Below the pieces are notes generated by a model that ran no database searches, was not told the origin of the DNA, and saw nothing but the letters and a program-made list of their open reading frames with translations. Below, piece after piece: positions 7,947 through 17,654 of a DNA stretch of 64,000 bases. The stretch comes from Marmoricola endophyticus. GTDB lineage: Bacteria; Actinomycetota; Actinomycetes; Propionibacteriales; Nocardioidaceae. Positions within the stretch are counted from its first letter, which is position 1. Each line of letters starts with the position of its first letter. The DNA lies in NCBI RefSeq assembly GCF_014644415.1, contig NZ_BMKQ01000001.1, forward strand, positions 400,569 through 464,568, given 5' to 3'. A program made the translations under genes and the position numbers.

Positions 7947-7971
7947 ACGGTCAGCCCTCGAGGCTGACCGT
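7947..7971 (+). promoter_or_regulatory. Leader hairpin before the ABC-F gene
   Basis: A perfect 10-bp stem (ACGGTCAGCC pairing with GGCTGACCGT) closes a CTCGA loop, 58 nt before the ABC-F start codon. It has no T-run, so it is not a classical terminator, but it lies in the 5' leader of an antibiotic-resistance-type ABC-F gene where attenuation is common. Function inferred only. Confidence 0.5.
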
Positions 7972-8029
7972 TCGTGCGTCCGGGTCGGACCCTGTGCGCC
8001 ACGTCTCACCATCGCCAGGAGGCCCGCTC

Positions 8030-9600
<1,571 letters not shown>

Positions 9601-9628
<28 letters not shown>

Positions 9629-10095
9629 GGCTGGGCTGTCGGTGGCGCGGAGACGAGCACCGCGCCGTCGCCGGTCGTCACCTCGCTGAACCCGGAACGA
9701 GCCGCCGCCCCGCCGGGAAGTGCCTCGCGGCTCCACGGCTCGAGGATGGCGGCGCAGCCCTGGGCATGAACGAAGCGGACGGACTCGCGCAACAGGAACC
9801 GCGCGATGTTGCCGGCGGCCGCGCCCGGTCGGACGAACAGACGACCGACCACGAGACAGCGGTCCTCTCCCGTTCGAGAAGGTACGACGCCGCTCGCCGC
9901 CTCGAGGCGGTCGGCGCGACACACCTGGACGTGCCCGATGACGTTGCGGGTCGGTGCGACGGTCACCGGTGCCTGGTCGAAGACCCACGAGCGCTCCGCC
10001 GGGCCGACCAGCCAGTCCACGGTCCGGGTCTCGTCGATCGCCTCGAGCACCTGGACCAGGAGCGGGACGTCCCGCTCGAGCCGCTCGCGAATCAC
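9601..10095 (-). CDS. GNAT-family N-acetyltransferase
   Basis: 164 residues with a weak GNAT pattern: a central beta-strand GEDRCLVVGRLFVRPGAAAGNIARFLL, containing an acetyl-CoA-binding-like R-P-G-A-A-A-G-N turn, then VRFVHAQGCAAILEPW. The acceptor substrate is unknown. It begins at GTG 10095 and its 3' end overlaps the ABC-F gene tail-to-tail by 28 nt. Being next to a probable resistance ABC-F is suggestive of an accessory region, not evidence of drug acetylation. Confidence 0.65.
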
Positions 10096-10105
10096 CGGCC
10101 CACCC

Positions 10106-10366
10106 TCACTGGCCGTAGTGGTAACGACAAGCGGCTATGCGTACGGCGTCGTCGGTGAGCTTGTGGACCAGCCGGTGCTCGTCCGTGATCCGTCGCGACC
10201 AGTAGCCGGCGACGTCGTGCTCGGGCGGTTCGGGTTTGCCGATGCCGCCGTTCCCGTGGCGAACGACGTCCTGCACCAAGAGGTTGATGCGCTTGAGCAC
10301 CTTGCGGTCCTGGGTCTGCCACCAGACCTAGTCCTCCCACGCGTGCGGGTCCCAGACCAGCAGCAC
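10106..10366 (-). pseudogene. yoeB: yoeB (Txe family) toxin with in-frame amber stop
   Basis: Reading from GTG 10366, the frame gives a YoeB-type start (LLVWDPHAWED), then TAG at 10328-10330 where relatives have Tyr, then WWQTQDRKVLKRIN and an intact remainder. The catalytic C-terminal part is preserved: GIGKPEP, GYWSRRITDEHRLVHK and a terminal CRYHYGQ. YoeB toxins are ribosome-dependent mRNA endonucleases. A single nonsense change at codon 13 therefore inactivates an otherwise well-kept toxin; re-initiation at an internal GTG would yield 64 residues without the N-terminal strand. It follows the antitoxin remnant by 4 nt, as in active operons. Confidence 0.85.
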
Positions 10367-10370
10367 GGCC

Positions 10371-10565
10371 CTACTCGCCGTCGCCGCGTTGCAGACGCTC
10401 CATCGCATCGAGAAGGCGGCGGGCGTTGGCGGGGTAGCGCATCAGGTAGGCCGTCTCACGCAGCGACTCGACGTCGTCGAGCGTGACGATGACGACCGGG
10501 TCGTGGCCGGCGCGGGTGATGACGACCTCCTCGCGGTCGTCGAGATCCGGGCTTCCGGACGGGGT
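10371..10565 (-). pseudogene. yefM: yefM antitoxin remnant, N-terminally truncated
   Basis: The frame ending in TAG at 10371-10373 encodes DREEVVITRAGHDPVVIVT, then ESLRETAYLMRYPANARRLL, the C-terminal two-thirds of a Phd/YefM antitoxin including the toxin-binding tail. Upstream the frame runs directly into the TGA that ends the GIY-YIG gene (10566-10568), and the N-terminal DNA-binding segment (about 20 residues) and start codon are missing. The junction suggests that an insertion or deletion joined the GIY-YIG gene to the antitoxin body. Together with the toxin's amber codon this is a dead toxin-antitoxin locus. Confidence 0.8.
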
Positions 10566-11141
10566 TCAGTCGCCAGCCCGCCACGATCGCGCCGCATCGG
10601 CCATGCGTCGCCGCGCCGCGCGAAGCCGGGTCCTCGACTCCTTGACCTTGCCGAGGTTGAGCGGAGGGCGCAGTCGGCCGAGCACCTGGGTCTCGATGTG
10701 GTCCAGAACGACCCCCTCGGGCTTGGTCCAGGTCGAGAGTGAGAGCCGCTGATCCATCCACGCGCTCAAGCGCTCGTCGCTGCCCTTGTCCAAGGCGAAG
10801 TTGGCGCTCCTGTCCGGGCTGGACAGGTTTCGAGGCACAGCAGCCAGCTGAAGAGGAGTTTCGAGCAGAGCAGCGAGGCTGCGTCGCAGAGTTGATGAGC
10901 CGGTGCGGCCAGTGCCGAAGTGAGTCATCACGTCGCGGCTCTGCAGGCTCCGCTCGGCCTTGCCGACGTACAGAGGCTGTCCGTCGAACACAGGACGAAG
11001 ATCGAGGATCGACCACGCCTCCTCGTCACCGTGGAACGCGTAGAGGCCAGGAGCTCGCGGCACCAGCTCGACTGCGGACTCCCTCGAGCGCCGGACGCCG
11101 GCCAGGGAGGCGAGTGCATCGGCGACGACGTCATCGACCAT
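10566..11141 (-). CDS. GIY-YIG nuclease-superfamily protein
   Basis: 191 residues. An N-terminal domain shows a variant of the GIY-YIG signature: PGLYAFHGD (about residue 29) and PLYVGKAERSLQSRD (about 57), followed by a conserved-looking Asn/Ser-rich strand and a C-terminal Arg-rich helix. Family members cut DNA (homing enzymes, UvrC, repair or restriction proteins). I chose ATG 11141; the open frame continues upstream only through repeat DNA. Its stop abuts the truncated antitoxin, and a tandem repeat block lies just upstream, so it may have arrived by insertion. Cellular role unknown. Confidence 0.7.
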   Translation of the reverse strand: MVDDVVADALASLAGVRRSRESAVELVPRAPGLYAFHGDEEAWSILDLRPVFDGQPLYVGKAERSLQSRDVMTHFGTGRTGSSTLRRSLAALLETPLQLAAVPRNLSSPDRSANFALDKGSDERLSAWMDQRLSLSTWTKPEGVVLDHIETQVLGRLRPPLNLGKVKESRTRLRAARRRMADAARSWRAGD

Positions 11142-11157
11142 GGTTGTGATCGTCTCA

Positions 11158-11445
11158 TTGGGTCTCGACAAGCTCGACCACCGTGGTGGCGGGATGGCGG
11201 CAGGCTCACCGGGTCTCGACGGGCACTCCCTCGCTGGCGCTCGGTCGTTGCTCGACCACCGTGGTGACGGTCGCCGCTGACCTCTGCGGGTCTCGACGAG
11301 CTCGACCATTGTGGTGGCGGGATGGCGGCAGGCTCACCGGGTCTCGACGGGCACTCCCTCGCTGGCGCTCGGTCGTTGCTCGACCACCGTGGTGCTGACC
11401 AGCGGTCGTCTCACCGGGTCTCGACGCGCTCGCTGCTCGGCCTCC
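11158..11445. repeat. Dense repeat family A block with 128-bp direct duplication
   Basis: The 308-bp gap between the GIY-YIG gene and the serine hydrolase is built almost entirely of family A cores. A segment starting GGGTCTCGAC at 11160 recurs at 11288 with the same order of motifs (GCGGGATGGCGGCAGGCTC, CTCCCTCGCTGGCGCTCGG), i.e. a 128-bp period with about 105 bp well conserved. A further core (GGGTCTCGACGCGCTCGCTG) lies at 11418-11437. No gene is credible here. Confidence 0.85.
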
Positions 11446-11449
11446 CCAG

Positions 11450-13231
11450 CTAGTCGCGGGCGCGGGTCCAGCCGTCGCCGACGAGCCGGCCGGGGGAGTG
11501 CTCGCCGTCGAGCACCAGTCGCCGCCCCGAGCGGACCTGCACGCGGTCGACGTACACCCCTCGGCCGTGCTGCAGCGTGTCGGTCGTCGAGACCCAGCGC
11601 AGCCGTACCGGGCCGGACAGTGAGGACAGGTCGGCGCTGGCGCGCAGCCACTGACGGCCTTCGTACCCGGACACCGTGCCCTTCGTGTCGACGTGCACAC
11701 CGCGCCCGTCGAGACGGAACGGGACCGGCGTCCAGGTCGCGCCGCCGTCGGTGGAGGCCTGCAGCGAGAACGTGTCGGCGTCCGGCTCGGTGTCGTACCA
11801 GCTCGCCCAGGTGAGCGACGCCGGCCGACCGGCCGGCAGGTCGACGGTGGTCGACAGCGTCGCGGTGGTGGCGTCGGCGAAGCCGGCGAACCACGCGTCC
11901 TTGCCCGCCACGGGGCGTACGGCGACGGCTCGCGCCATGTCGCCGGTGACGGCCCGGCGGGCGGGGTTGGTCGAGGCGCCGTCGCGGTTCGGGTGCACGC
12001 GGTTGGTCAGCAGGATCGCGAAGCTGTCGGTCGTCGGGTCGACGACGAACGAGGTGCCGGTGTAGCCGGTGTGCCCTGCCGTGAACGGCGTGGCCATCGC
12101 GCCCATGTAGAAGTACTGGTGGAGCTCGAAGCCGAGCCCGTGGCTGTCGCCGGGGAACTCCGAGTTCTCGTTCGTCATCAGCGCCTCGACCCACCGCTGC
12201 TGCAGGATCCGGGTACGGCCGTACTGCCCGCCGTTGAGCATCGTCTGCGCCAGGATCGCGAGGTCGTGCGCGGTGGAGAACACCCCGGCGTGGCCGGAGA
12301 CGCCGCCGAGCGCCCACGCGTTCTCGTCGTGCACCTGCCCCCACACCAGCCCGCGGTCCGGGCCGGGGGTCTCGCCGCTGTCGTACGACCCGTCCTCGAA
12401 CTCCGTCGCCGCGATCCGGCGCTTCTCGCTCGCGGGCGGGTTGTAGCCGGTGTCGCGCATCCCGAGCGGTCCGGTGATCCCGTCGTGGACCAGCGTCTCC
12501 AGCGGAGTGCCGGTCACCTTCTCGAGCAGCAGCTGCAGGCTCATCATGTTGAGGTCGGAGTAGGTGTAGGTCGACCCCGGCGCCGCGGCAGGCGTCTCGG
12601 TGAGGATCGCCGCGCGACGCTGCGCCATCGTGTCGTACGTCCACAGCCCGGGCTCCGGGTCCGGCCGCAGGCCGGAGGTGTGCGTGAGCAGCTGGCGGAC
12701 GGTGATCGTGTCCTTGCCGTGGTTGCCGAACGCCGGGAGGTACGACGCGACGGTGCGGTCCAGCTGGAGACGCCCGGCCTGCAGCTGCTGGACGGCGACC
12801 ACCGAGGTGAACAGCTTCGAGAGCGACGCGAGGTCGTAGATCGTGCTCTCGGTGGCGGGGATCTGCTGGTCCTGCGGCAGCTCCGTGCCGTCGCGGTCGG
12901 CGTACTCCAGCGCCATGCCGGCCGCGCCCTGCTCGGCCACGACGCCGTGCCGCCCGGTGATCACGGACTCGCTGGGGTAGAGCCCCTGGTCCACGCCGGC
13001 CGCGGCGTCGGTGACGACGCGGTCGGCGTACGACGCCAGCAGCCCGGCCTGGTGCGGGGTGCCCTCGCGCAGCGTCCGCCCGGGGTGGGCGCCGAGCATC
13101 TGGTGCAGGCTGCGCCCGCCGGCGTCGGTGGTGGTGACGGACGGGGGAGCCGTGGCCGCGTCGGCGGTGGGGACGGCGACGAGCGCGGACGCGGCGACGG
13201 CCAGGGCGAGCGGTGCGGCGAGACGGGGCAC
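11450..13231 (-). CDS. Secreted serine hydrolase (beta-lactamase/PBP-like) with C-terminal beta domain
   Basis: 593 residues. A signal peptide is clear (about residues 1-26, LALAVAASALVAVPTADA). The beta-lactamase-type domain carries SLSK (Ser about 136, Lys 139) as the nucleophile motif and YSDLN as the second motif, with GHTGYTG later. Residues from about 440 form a separate beta-rich module with Trp-containing strands and VYVDRVQVR, similar to carbohydrate- or protease-associated adhesion domains. It resembles esterase/D-aminopeptidase-like class C proteins rather than true beta-lactamases. GTG 13231 follows a GGAAGG ribosome-binding site; the longer open frame upstream is not used. Confidence 0.85.
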   Translation of the reverse strand: MPRLAAPLALAVAASALVAVPTADAATAPPSVTTTDAGGRSLHQMLGAHPGRTLREGTPHQAGLLASYADRVVTDAAAGVDQGLYPSESVITGRHGVVAEQGAAGMALEYADRDGTELPQDQQIPATESTIYDLASLSKLFTSVVAVQQLQAGRLQLDRTVASYLPAFGNHGKDTITVRQLLTHTSGLRPDPEPGLWTYDTMAQRRAAILTETPAAAPGSTYTYSDLNMMSLQLLLEKVTGTPLETLVHDGITGPLGMRDTGYNPPASEKRRIAATEFEDGSYDSGETPGPDRGLVWGQVHDENAWALGGVSGHAGVFSTAHDLAILAQTMLNGGQYGRTRILQQRWVEALMTNENSEFPGDSHGLGFELHQYFYMGAMATPFTAGHTGYTGTSFVVDPTTDSFAILLTNRVHPNRDGASTNPARRAVTGDMARAVAVRPVAGKDAWFAGFADATTATLSTTVDLPAGRPASLTWASWYDTEPDADTFSLQASTDGGATWTPVPFRLDGRGVHVDTKGTVSGYEGRQWLRASADLSSLSGPVRLRWVSTTDTLQHGRGVYVDRVQVRSGRRLVLDGEHSPGRLVGDGWTRARD

Positions 13232-13433
13232 GGAGGTCCTTCCCGAGCAGGAATGGTCAGTCTGTCTTACCTCTTGACGGTCGTCCTCGGCAAGGGCAGC
13301 ACCCGACCCGCCCGACCCGGGCAGGCACGCCCCGCGTCGGCGTGCTCGAGCAACGTCAGCCGCGGCGGCTCGTGGGCCACCACGGTGCCGACGTCGTCCG
13401 GGGCGGCGGGATGGACCGGAGAGCGACTGCTCA

Positions 13434-13469
13434 TTGACCGATTGTTTCGCCAATGCGAAACTATCTGTC
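13434..13469 (+). promoter_or_regulatory. Promoter with palindromic operator for the AbiE-like pair
   Basis: TTGACC (13434-13439), 17-nt spacer, GAAACT (13457-13462), then 7 nt to GTG 13470, so the transcript is probably leaderless. Across the spacer and -10 lies a perfect palindrome, GTTTCGC-CAAT-GCGAAAC (13444-13461), a likely operator for autoregulation by the HTH protein encoded immediately downstream. Confidence 0.65.
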
Positions 13470-14135
13470 GTGTCCGCGGACTTCTGCACCACCGACGAGG
13501 CGGCCCGCCGGCTCGGCATGACCCGGCGCCGGGTCCAGCAGCTGCTCGACACCGGCGACCTCACCCGGGTCGCGCGCGGTCTCGTGGACGCCACATCACT
13601 CGACCGCCACCTCGCCGCGCACCCCACCGGTCGCACCCGCGCGTGGGCCGAGAGCACGGCGTGGGCCGCGGTCGCGCTGCTCTCCGGCGCGCGCGTCGAC
13701 TGGCTCGGCGCCAGCCAGACGTCACGGCTGCGGGCGGCGCTGCGCGACACCGCCGACCCGGCCGAGCTGGTGGCCCGCACCCGCGGCCGTGCCGTCGTAC
13801 GCACGTTCACGGGGCACTCCTCGGCCGTACGACGCCTCGCCGACCGTCTCGTCGTGGCCGACCGGGCGACGCTGGGCCTGACGGCAGGCGACGTCGACTG
13901 GGTCGACGGCTACCTCGACGCCGCGGCGCTCGACGCCACGGCCGCCTCCTTCGGGCTGCGCGAGGACCCCGTCGGAGCGATCACGCTGCGCGCGACCGCC
14001 TTCGACCTCGACGCGGTGGCGCGGCTGGCCGACGGGCCGGTGCTCGCCGCGCTCGACGCCGCGACCTCGCTGGACCCGCGCGAGCGCGGGGTGGGGGAGC
14101 GGGTCTTGACCGGTGTGCTCGAGGGCGCACGGTGA
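13470..14135 (+). CDS. HTH protein, putative antitoxin of an AbiE-like pair
   Basis: 221 residues. The N-terminal 60 residues form an excisionase/MerR-like helix-turn-helix (TTDEAARRLGMTRRRVQQLL), followed by a longer alpha/beta domain with no recognised active site. GTG 13470 is selected because a -35/-10 pair with an intervening palindrome ends 7 nt before it; a TTG at 13434 would put the promoter inside the gene. The stop overlaps the start of a nucleotidyltransferase gene (GTGA). This order, a DNA-binding protein then an AbiEii-like enzyme, matches type IV toxin-antitoxin/abortive-infection systems; antitoxin activity is inferred. Confidence 0.65.
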   Translation: MSADFCTTDEAARRLGMTRRRVQQLLDTGDLTRVARGLVDATSLDRHLAAHPTGRTRAWAESTAWAAVALLSGARVDWLGASQTSRLRAALRDTADPAELVARTRGRAVVRTFTGHSSAVRRLADRLVVADRATLGLTAGDVDWVDGYLDAAALDATAASFGLREDPVGAITLRATAFDLDAVARLADGPVLAALDAATSLDPRERGVGERVLTGVLEGAR

Positions 14136-14920
14136 GCTCGCGACCGACGATCGACGTCGCGCCGGCGGCGGGCGGCTGGCCGGCGCCGTGGCCCGGGGTC
14201 GCGGAGATCGCCTCGGTGCTGCCGTCGGACCGGTGGACCCTCGTCGGTGGGCTGATGACCCAGCTGCACTCGATCCACCGTGGGCTCGGCGTCGTACGCG
14301 CCACCAACGACGTCGACATCGTGCTGCACATCGAGACCAGCCGCGGCGTCCCGGCGCAGACGGCAGCAGCGCTGGAAGGCATCGGCTACCGGCTGCTGGA
14401 CTCGTTCGACCCGCGGGACAGCACCGCCCACCGGTTCGTCCGCGGGGACAGCGCGGTCGACCTGGTCGCCGGCGCGACCGAGCCCGAGGTGGTCGACGTG
14501 CTCGTCGCCGAGCACGCCCCACCGAGGGTGGTGGAGACGCTCCGCGGGCGCGTCATGGTGCGCGTGGAGGGCGGCACCCAGGCCCTGCGACGCACGTGCA
14601 ACGCCCGGCTCGAGATCGTGCCCGGTGCGGTCACGACGGTCTCGGTGCCGCAGCCCCTCGGCGCCCTGATCCTGAAGTCCGCGGCGTTCACCACCGACTC
14701 CCGAGACCGGGACCGGCACCTGTACGACGCCGTGGCGCTGCTCGCCTGCGTCGAGGACCCGTTCGCCGAGCGGGACGCCTTCGCCGGGTCCGACCGTCGG
14801 CGCCTGGCGTCGCTGGTCGAGGCGCTGCCCCCGCAGCACCCGGCCTGGCGGGCCCTGCCCGGTCCCGCGCGGTCCGACGCCGAGGCCGCGCTCCGGGTCC
14901 TCACGGCACCGGTCGGCTGA
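14132..14920 (+). CDS. AbiEii-like nucleotidyltransferase, putative toxin
   Basis: 262 residues of the nucleotidyltransferase superfamily. The active-site pattern is visible: LVGGLMTQLHS (about residue 36), then ATNDVDIVLHIE with the paired aspartates (about 59), and a third acidic strand in SAVDLVAG. A C-terminal KSAAFTTDSRDRDRHLYDAVAL segment resembles the Lys/Arg-Asp region of AbiEii enzymes. AbiEii and MenT toxins transfer nucleotides to tRNA or other targets and stop growth when the antitoxin is lost. It is translationally coupled to the HTH gene and ends shortly before a convergent gene. Confidence 0.7.
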   Translation: MSSRPTIDVAPAAGGWPAPWPGVAEIASVLPSDRWTLVGGLMTQLHSIHRGLGVVRATNDVDIVLHIETSRGVPAQTAAALEGIGYRLLDSFDPRDSTAHRFVRGDSAVDLVAGATEPEVVDVLVAEHAPPRVVETLRGRVMVRVEGGTQALRRTCNARLEIVPGAVTTVSVPQPLGALILKSAAFTTDSRDRDRHLYDAVALLACVEDPFAERDAFAGSDRRRLASLVEALPPQHPAWRALPGPARSDAEAALRVLTAPVG

Positions 14921-14938
14921 CCCGCCGACCTGCTCCGC

Positions 14939-16303
14939 TCAGTGCGGGCTCTCGACCGCCGTGACCGTCCAGCCGCGCGCGGCATCGTCGTCGAGGCGCA
15001 GCGTGAAGACGAACGGCACGTCGCGGTCCTTGCGGGGGTCGCCGACGAGCACCTCCTCGGTCCTGCGGTCGACCTCGTAGTAGATGCCGTGCGCGGCGAC
15101 GGCCACGCGGAACGTGATCGGGTCGCGGGAGACCAGCTCGCGCACCTCGACGGCGCTGACCGTGGCGGTGCGCATGACGGTGCGGTTCGGCGTGCGGACG
15201 GCGGTGAAGTCGAGGCTGCCGTCGTTCATCGCCCACTCCTCGAGGAAGGCGGTGACCGCCACCTCGAGCACGGACTTGTCGAAGCGGGCGTCGACCAGGC
15301 TCAGGTCGCCGGCGGCCTGGTCGGCGGCGTCGGCCCAGGAGACGTTGGTCAGCGACAGCACGTCGGTCCCGGCCGGGACGACGGAGGTGCGCTCGGCGAC
15401 GTCGAGCGTTGCGTCGCGGGCGACGGCCTTCTGGTTCCACGCGTCGGTCTCGACCGCATCGGTGAGGTGGTGGTGCCCGTCCTCGGCCTGCTCGATCCCC
15501 GCCACGGTCCAGCCGCGCGGCCCGCCCTTGCGGAGCGTCCAGTACTCGACGGGACGCGTCGAACGGTCCTTGCGCGTCATCACCTGGCCGGTGCGCCGGC
15601 TGGTCACGTAGTCGTGGAGCGTCGCGGTGATGCGGAAGGTGACGGTGTCGTTCTCCTCGCCGGCGCGGTTGGCCACGTTGACCAGGCGCAGGTGGGGCCC
15701 GTCGACGATCTCGACGACGTTGGTCTCGCCGCGGCCGACGTAGTAGGCCAGCTGCTCGGTCCACTTGCGGTAGACCACGGGGGACAGGATCGTGTCGAGC
15801 GTCGCCTGGTCGCCTGCCGTCCACGCGCGCTGCGCGGTGACGTACAGGTCGGTGGCGCGCAGCTTGAGCGCCTCGAGGTCGAACGTGCCGTCCGTGTCGG
15901 CGAGCGCGGCGACCTGAGCCTCGACGGAGCGCGCACGGTCCTCGGCCTGCCGGTCGGCGCGGTGCGCCTTGCGATCACTCGTGGTGTTCATCGTCGTCCT
16001 CGCCTGGCGGTTGGACGCCCAGGCGCGCAGCAGCAGGAAGGCCACGACCAGCACGATGATGATGATGAGACCGACGCCGCCACCGCCTCCTCCACCGCTG
16101 CCGAAGAAGACGAAGCCCCCGCCTCCGCGACCGAACCCGCCTCCGCCACCCCGGAAGCCGCCGCCACCACCGAAGCCGCCACCACCGCCACCACCACGGG
16201 CCGATGCCGCCGTCGCCGAGAACAGCACGGTCACGGCACTCAGCGCCAGCGCGAGTACGGCGGGCACGACCAGCCGGTTGCGGGGCTTGCGGGGTGTGCT
16301 CAT
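14939..16303 (-). CDS. Glycine-rich membrane protein with Tim44-like domain
   Basis: 454 residues. A signal-type hydrophobic N-terminus (about 12-34) is followed by an extreme Gly/Phe-rich stretch (about 36-75) and a transmembrane helix (VGLIIIIVLVVAFLLL, about 77-92). The remaining roughly 330 residues hold two Tim44/NTF2-like units, with repeated VEYWTLRKGG and FTLRLDDD-type strands. The first unit begins with a DLEALKLRATDLYVTAQRAW helix. The protein resembles actinobacterial TIM44-like domain proteins of unknown role. No partner gene is adjacent; a repeat-filled gap lies upstream. Confidence 0.8.
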   Translation of the reverse strand: MSTPRKPRNRLVVPAVLALALSAVTVLFSATAASARGGGGGGGFGGGGGFRGGGGGFGRGGGGFVFFGSGGGGGGGVGLIIIIVLVVAFLLLRAWASNRQARTTMNTTSDRKAHRADRQAEDRARSVEAQVAALADTDGTFDLEALKLRATDLYVTAQRAWTAGDQATLDTILSPVVYRKWTEQLAYYVGRGETNVVEIVDGPHLRLVNVANRAGEENDTVTFRITATLHDYVTSRRTGQVMTRKDRSTRPVEYWTLRKGGPRGWTVAGIEQAEDGHHHLTDAVETDAWNQKAVARDATLDVAERTSVVPAGTDVLSLTNVSWADAADQAAGDLSLVDARFDKSVLEVAVTAFLEEWAMNDGSLDFTAVRTPNRTVMRTATVSAVEVRELVSRDPITFRVAVAAHGIYYEVDRRTEEVLVGDPRKDRDVPFVFTLRLDDDAARGWTVTAVESPH

Positions 16304-16432
16304 GGGCGGGACCTTCCGAGCGTCGGTGGCGCCTCAGGAGCCGAGGCGCTCTCGCACCTGGTGTCCAGGTCCGAGCACCATCATGGCGCGATCGACCAAC
16401 CAAGCGCACCCTCGTGGAGGGTGTCGCGCGAG

Positions 16433-16583
16433 CACCACCTCCGGAGGTCGAGCCCGACGCGAGCGCAGCCAGCGAAGACATCGAGACCCCCGCGGCCGAG
16501 CGGCCACCGCGGCCGGCGTCGCTGTACGACGCATGTCACCGGGTCTCGACGCGCTCGCTGGCGCTCGCTGCTCGACCACCGCC
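16433..16583. repeat. Repeat family A, inverted pair
   Basis: A reverse copy (about 16447-16492) and a forward copy (16539-16583, GGGTCTCGACGCGCTCGCTG then CTCGCTGCTCGACCACC) face each other in the 286-bp gap between the Tim44-like and amidotransferase genes. Nothing else is visible in that gap. Confidence 0.8.
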
Positions 16584-16589
16584 GAACGC

Positions 16590-17540
16590 TCAGACGTCGA
16601 GCCTCCTGACCGTCCGGGTGATGGTGTCGCCGTCGCGGGCGAGGAAGACGATGTGGCCGTACTCCAGCTCAGTCCAGTCCTCGCACTCCTCGGTGAGCGG
16701 CTCGGAGGCGAAGACGACGGAGGTCGCCTCCTCGACGGGTGTGACGTCCACGTCGTACGACGACTCGTAGTCCTCGAAGTTGCGGCCCGACAGCATGTAC
16801 ATCGGCTCCAGCAGCATCGACAGCGAGAAGTCGTCGGTGCCGGGGCCGGACTTCCGCAGCTGCTGCCAGTCGCCCTCGGGCCACGTCTCGCCGTGGTGGC
16901 CGGCCCCGACGTTGACGCCGACGATCCGGCCCGGCGCGACCAGCGCCATCTTGAGCTTGACCAGCGCGACGAGGTCGAGCTTCTCCATCGCCTCGACGAC
17001 GAGCGCGAGCATCCGCTCGAAGGCGCGCTGCACGTCCTCGTCGCCGTCACCCTCCAGCAGCGAGAGGAGCAGGACGTAGAGGAGCTCGGTGTCGGTGTTG
17101 CCGCGCATCTGGGAGAGGTACTCGTCCGTGCAGTGCGCCAGCAGCTCGCGCTGCAACAGCTTCCAGCTCGGCAGGTCGCCGTTCTGGGCGACGATCCACG
17201 GGGTGCCCCGGTAGGAGAACGGGTGGCAGTTCTCGTCCACCAGCACCGTGCTCGCGTCGTACGCCGCCGCCCGGACGTGGGCGAGCAGCGTGCTGGCCTG
17301 CAGGCTCGGGATCAGGCTGTCGGCGTTGTCGTCGTAGAACGCCGCCATCGGCCGGCGGTAGATCAGCGGCTCGTCGGGCTTGAGCAGGTGCTCGCCCCAC
17401 GCGCCGAACCCCCAGCCGGCCAGCTGGAGCAGCGGGTGCCGCTCGGGGTCGAGGGTCTGGTTGACCAGGCTGTTGTCCGGCTTCAGCAGCAGGCTCTCCA
17501 GCGGGATCTCGGGCCCGATGTAGGCAAGGACGCGGCACAT
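16590..17540 (-). CDS. Class II glutamine amidotransferase (YafJ/EgtC-like)
   Basis: 316 residues with an N-terminal nucleophile Cys immediately after Met (MCRVLAYIG), the mark of class II glutamine amidotransferases. The Gln-binding region appears as LLAHVRAA, HPFSYRGTPWIVAQNGDL and GNTDTELLY. Members hydrolyse glutamine or related gamma-glutamyl bonds; EgtC does so in ergothioneine synthesis, but no egt genes are nearby, so the substrate is open. ATG 17540 is preceded by a GAGGGG ribosome-binding site 7 nt upstream. It follows treZ with a 114-bp gap in which no other element is seen. Confidence 0.82.
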   Translation of the reverse strand: MCRVLAYIGPEIPLESLLLKPDNSLVNQTLDPERHPLLQLAGWGFGAWGEHLLKPDEPLIYRRPMAAFYDDNADSLIPSLQASTLLAHVRAAAYDASTVLVDENCHPFSYRGTPWIVAQNGDLPSWKLLQRELLAHCTDEYLSQMRGNTDTELLYVLLLSLLEGDGDEDVQRAFERMLALVVEAMEKLDLVALVKLKMALVAPGRIVGVNVGAGHHGETWPEGDWQQLRKSGPGTDDFSLSMLLEPMYMLSGRNFEDYESSYDVDVTPVEEATSVVFASEPLTEECEDWTELEYGHIVFLARDGDTITRTVRRLDV

Positions 17541-17654
17541 GCGGTTCCCCTCACTGACGGACCCACGGTCCGCAGGGTGGTAGTGGTGGCACAGGGGCTC
17601 GTGTGGTCCTGCGCGGAGCCTGGGCCGGCAGCGGCGGCGCCGGCCGTCGTCACC

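Noticed and set aside
10328-10330. Stop-codon readthrough or suppression allowing active YoeB
   Set aside because: No readthrough context or suppressor tRNA is seen, and the antitoxin is also broken, so decay is simpler.
11693-13400. Long plus-strand frame leading into the nucleotidyltransferase gene
   Set aside because: It is antisense to the secreted serine hydrolase; the real gene begins at 14132 with a GTGA overlap.
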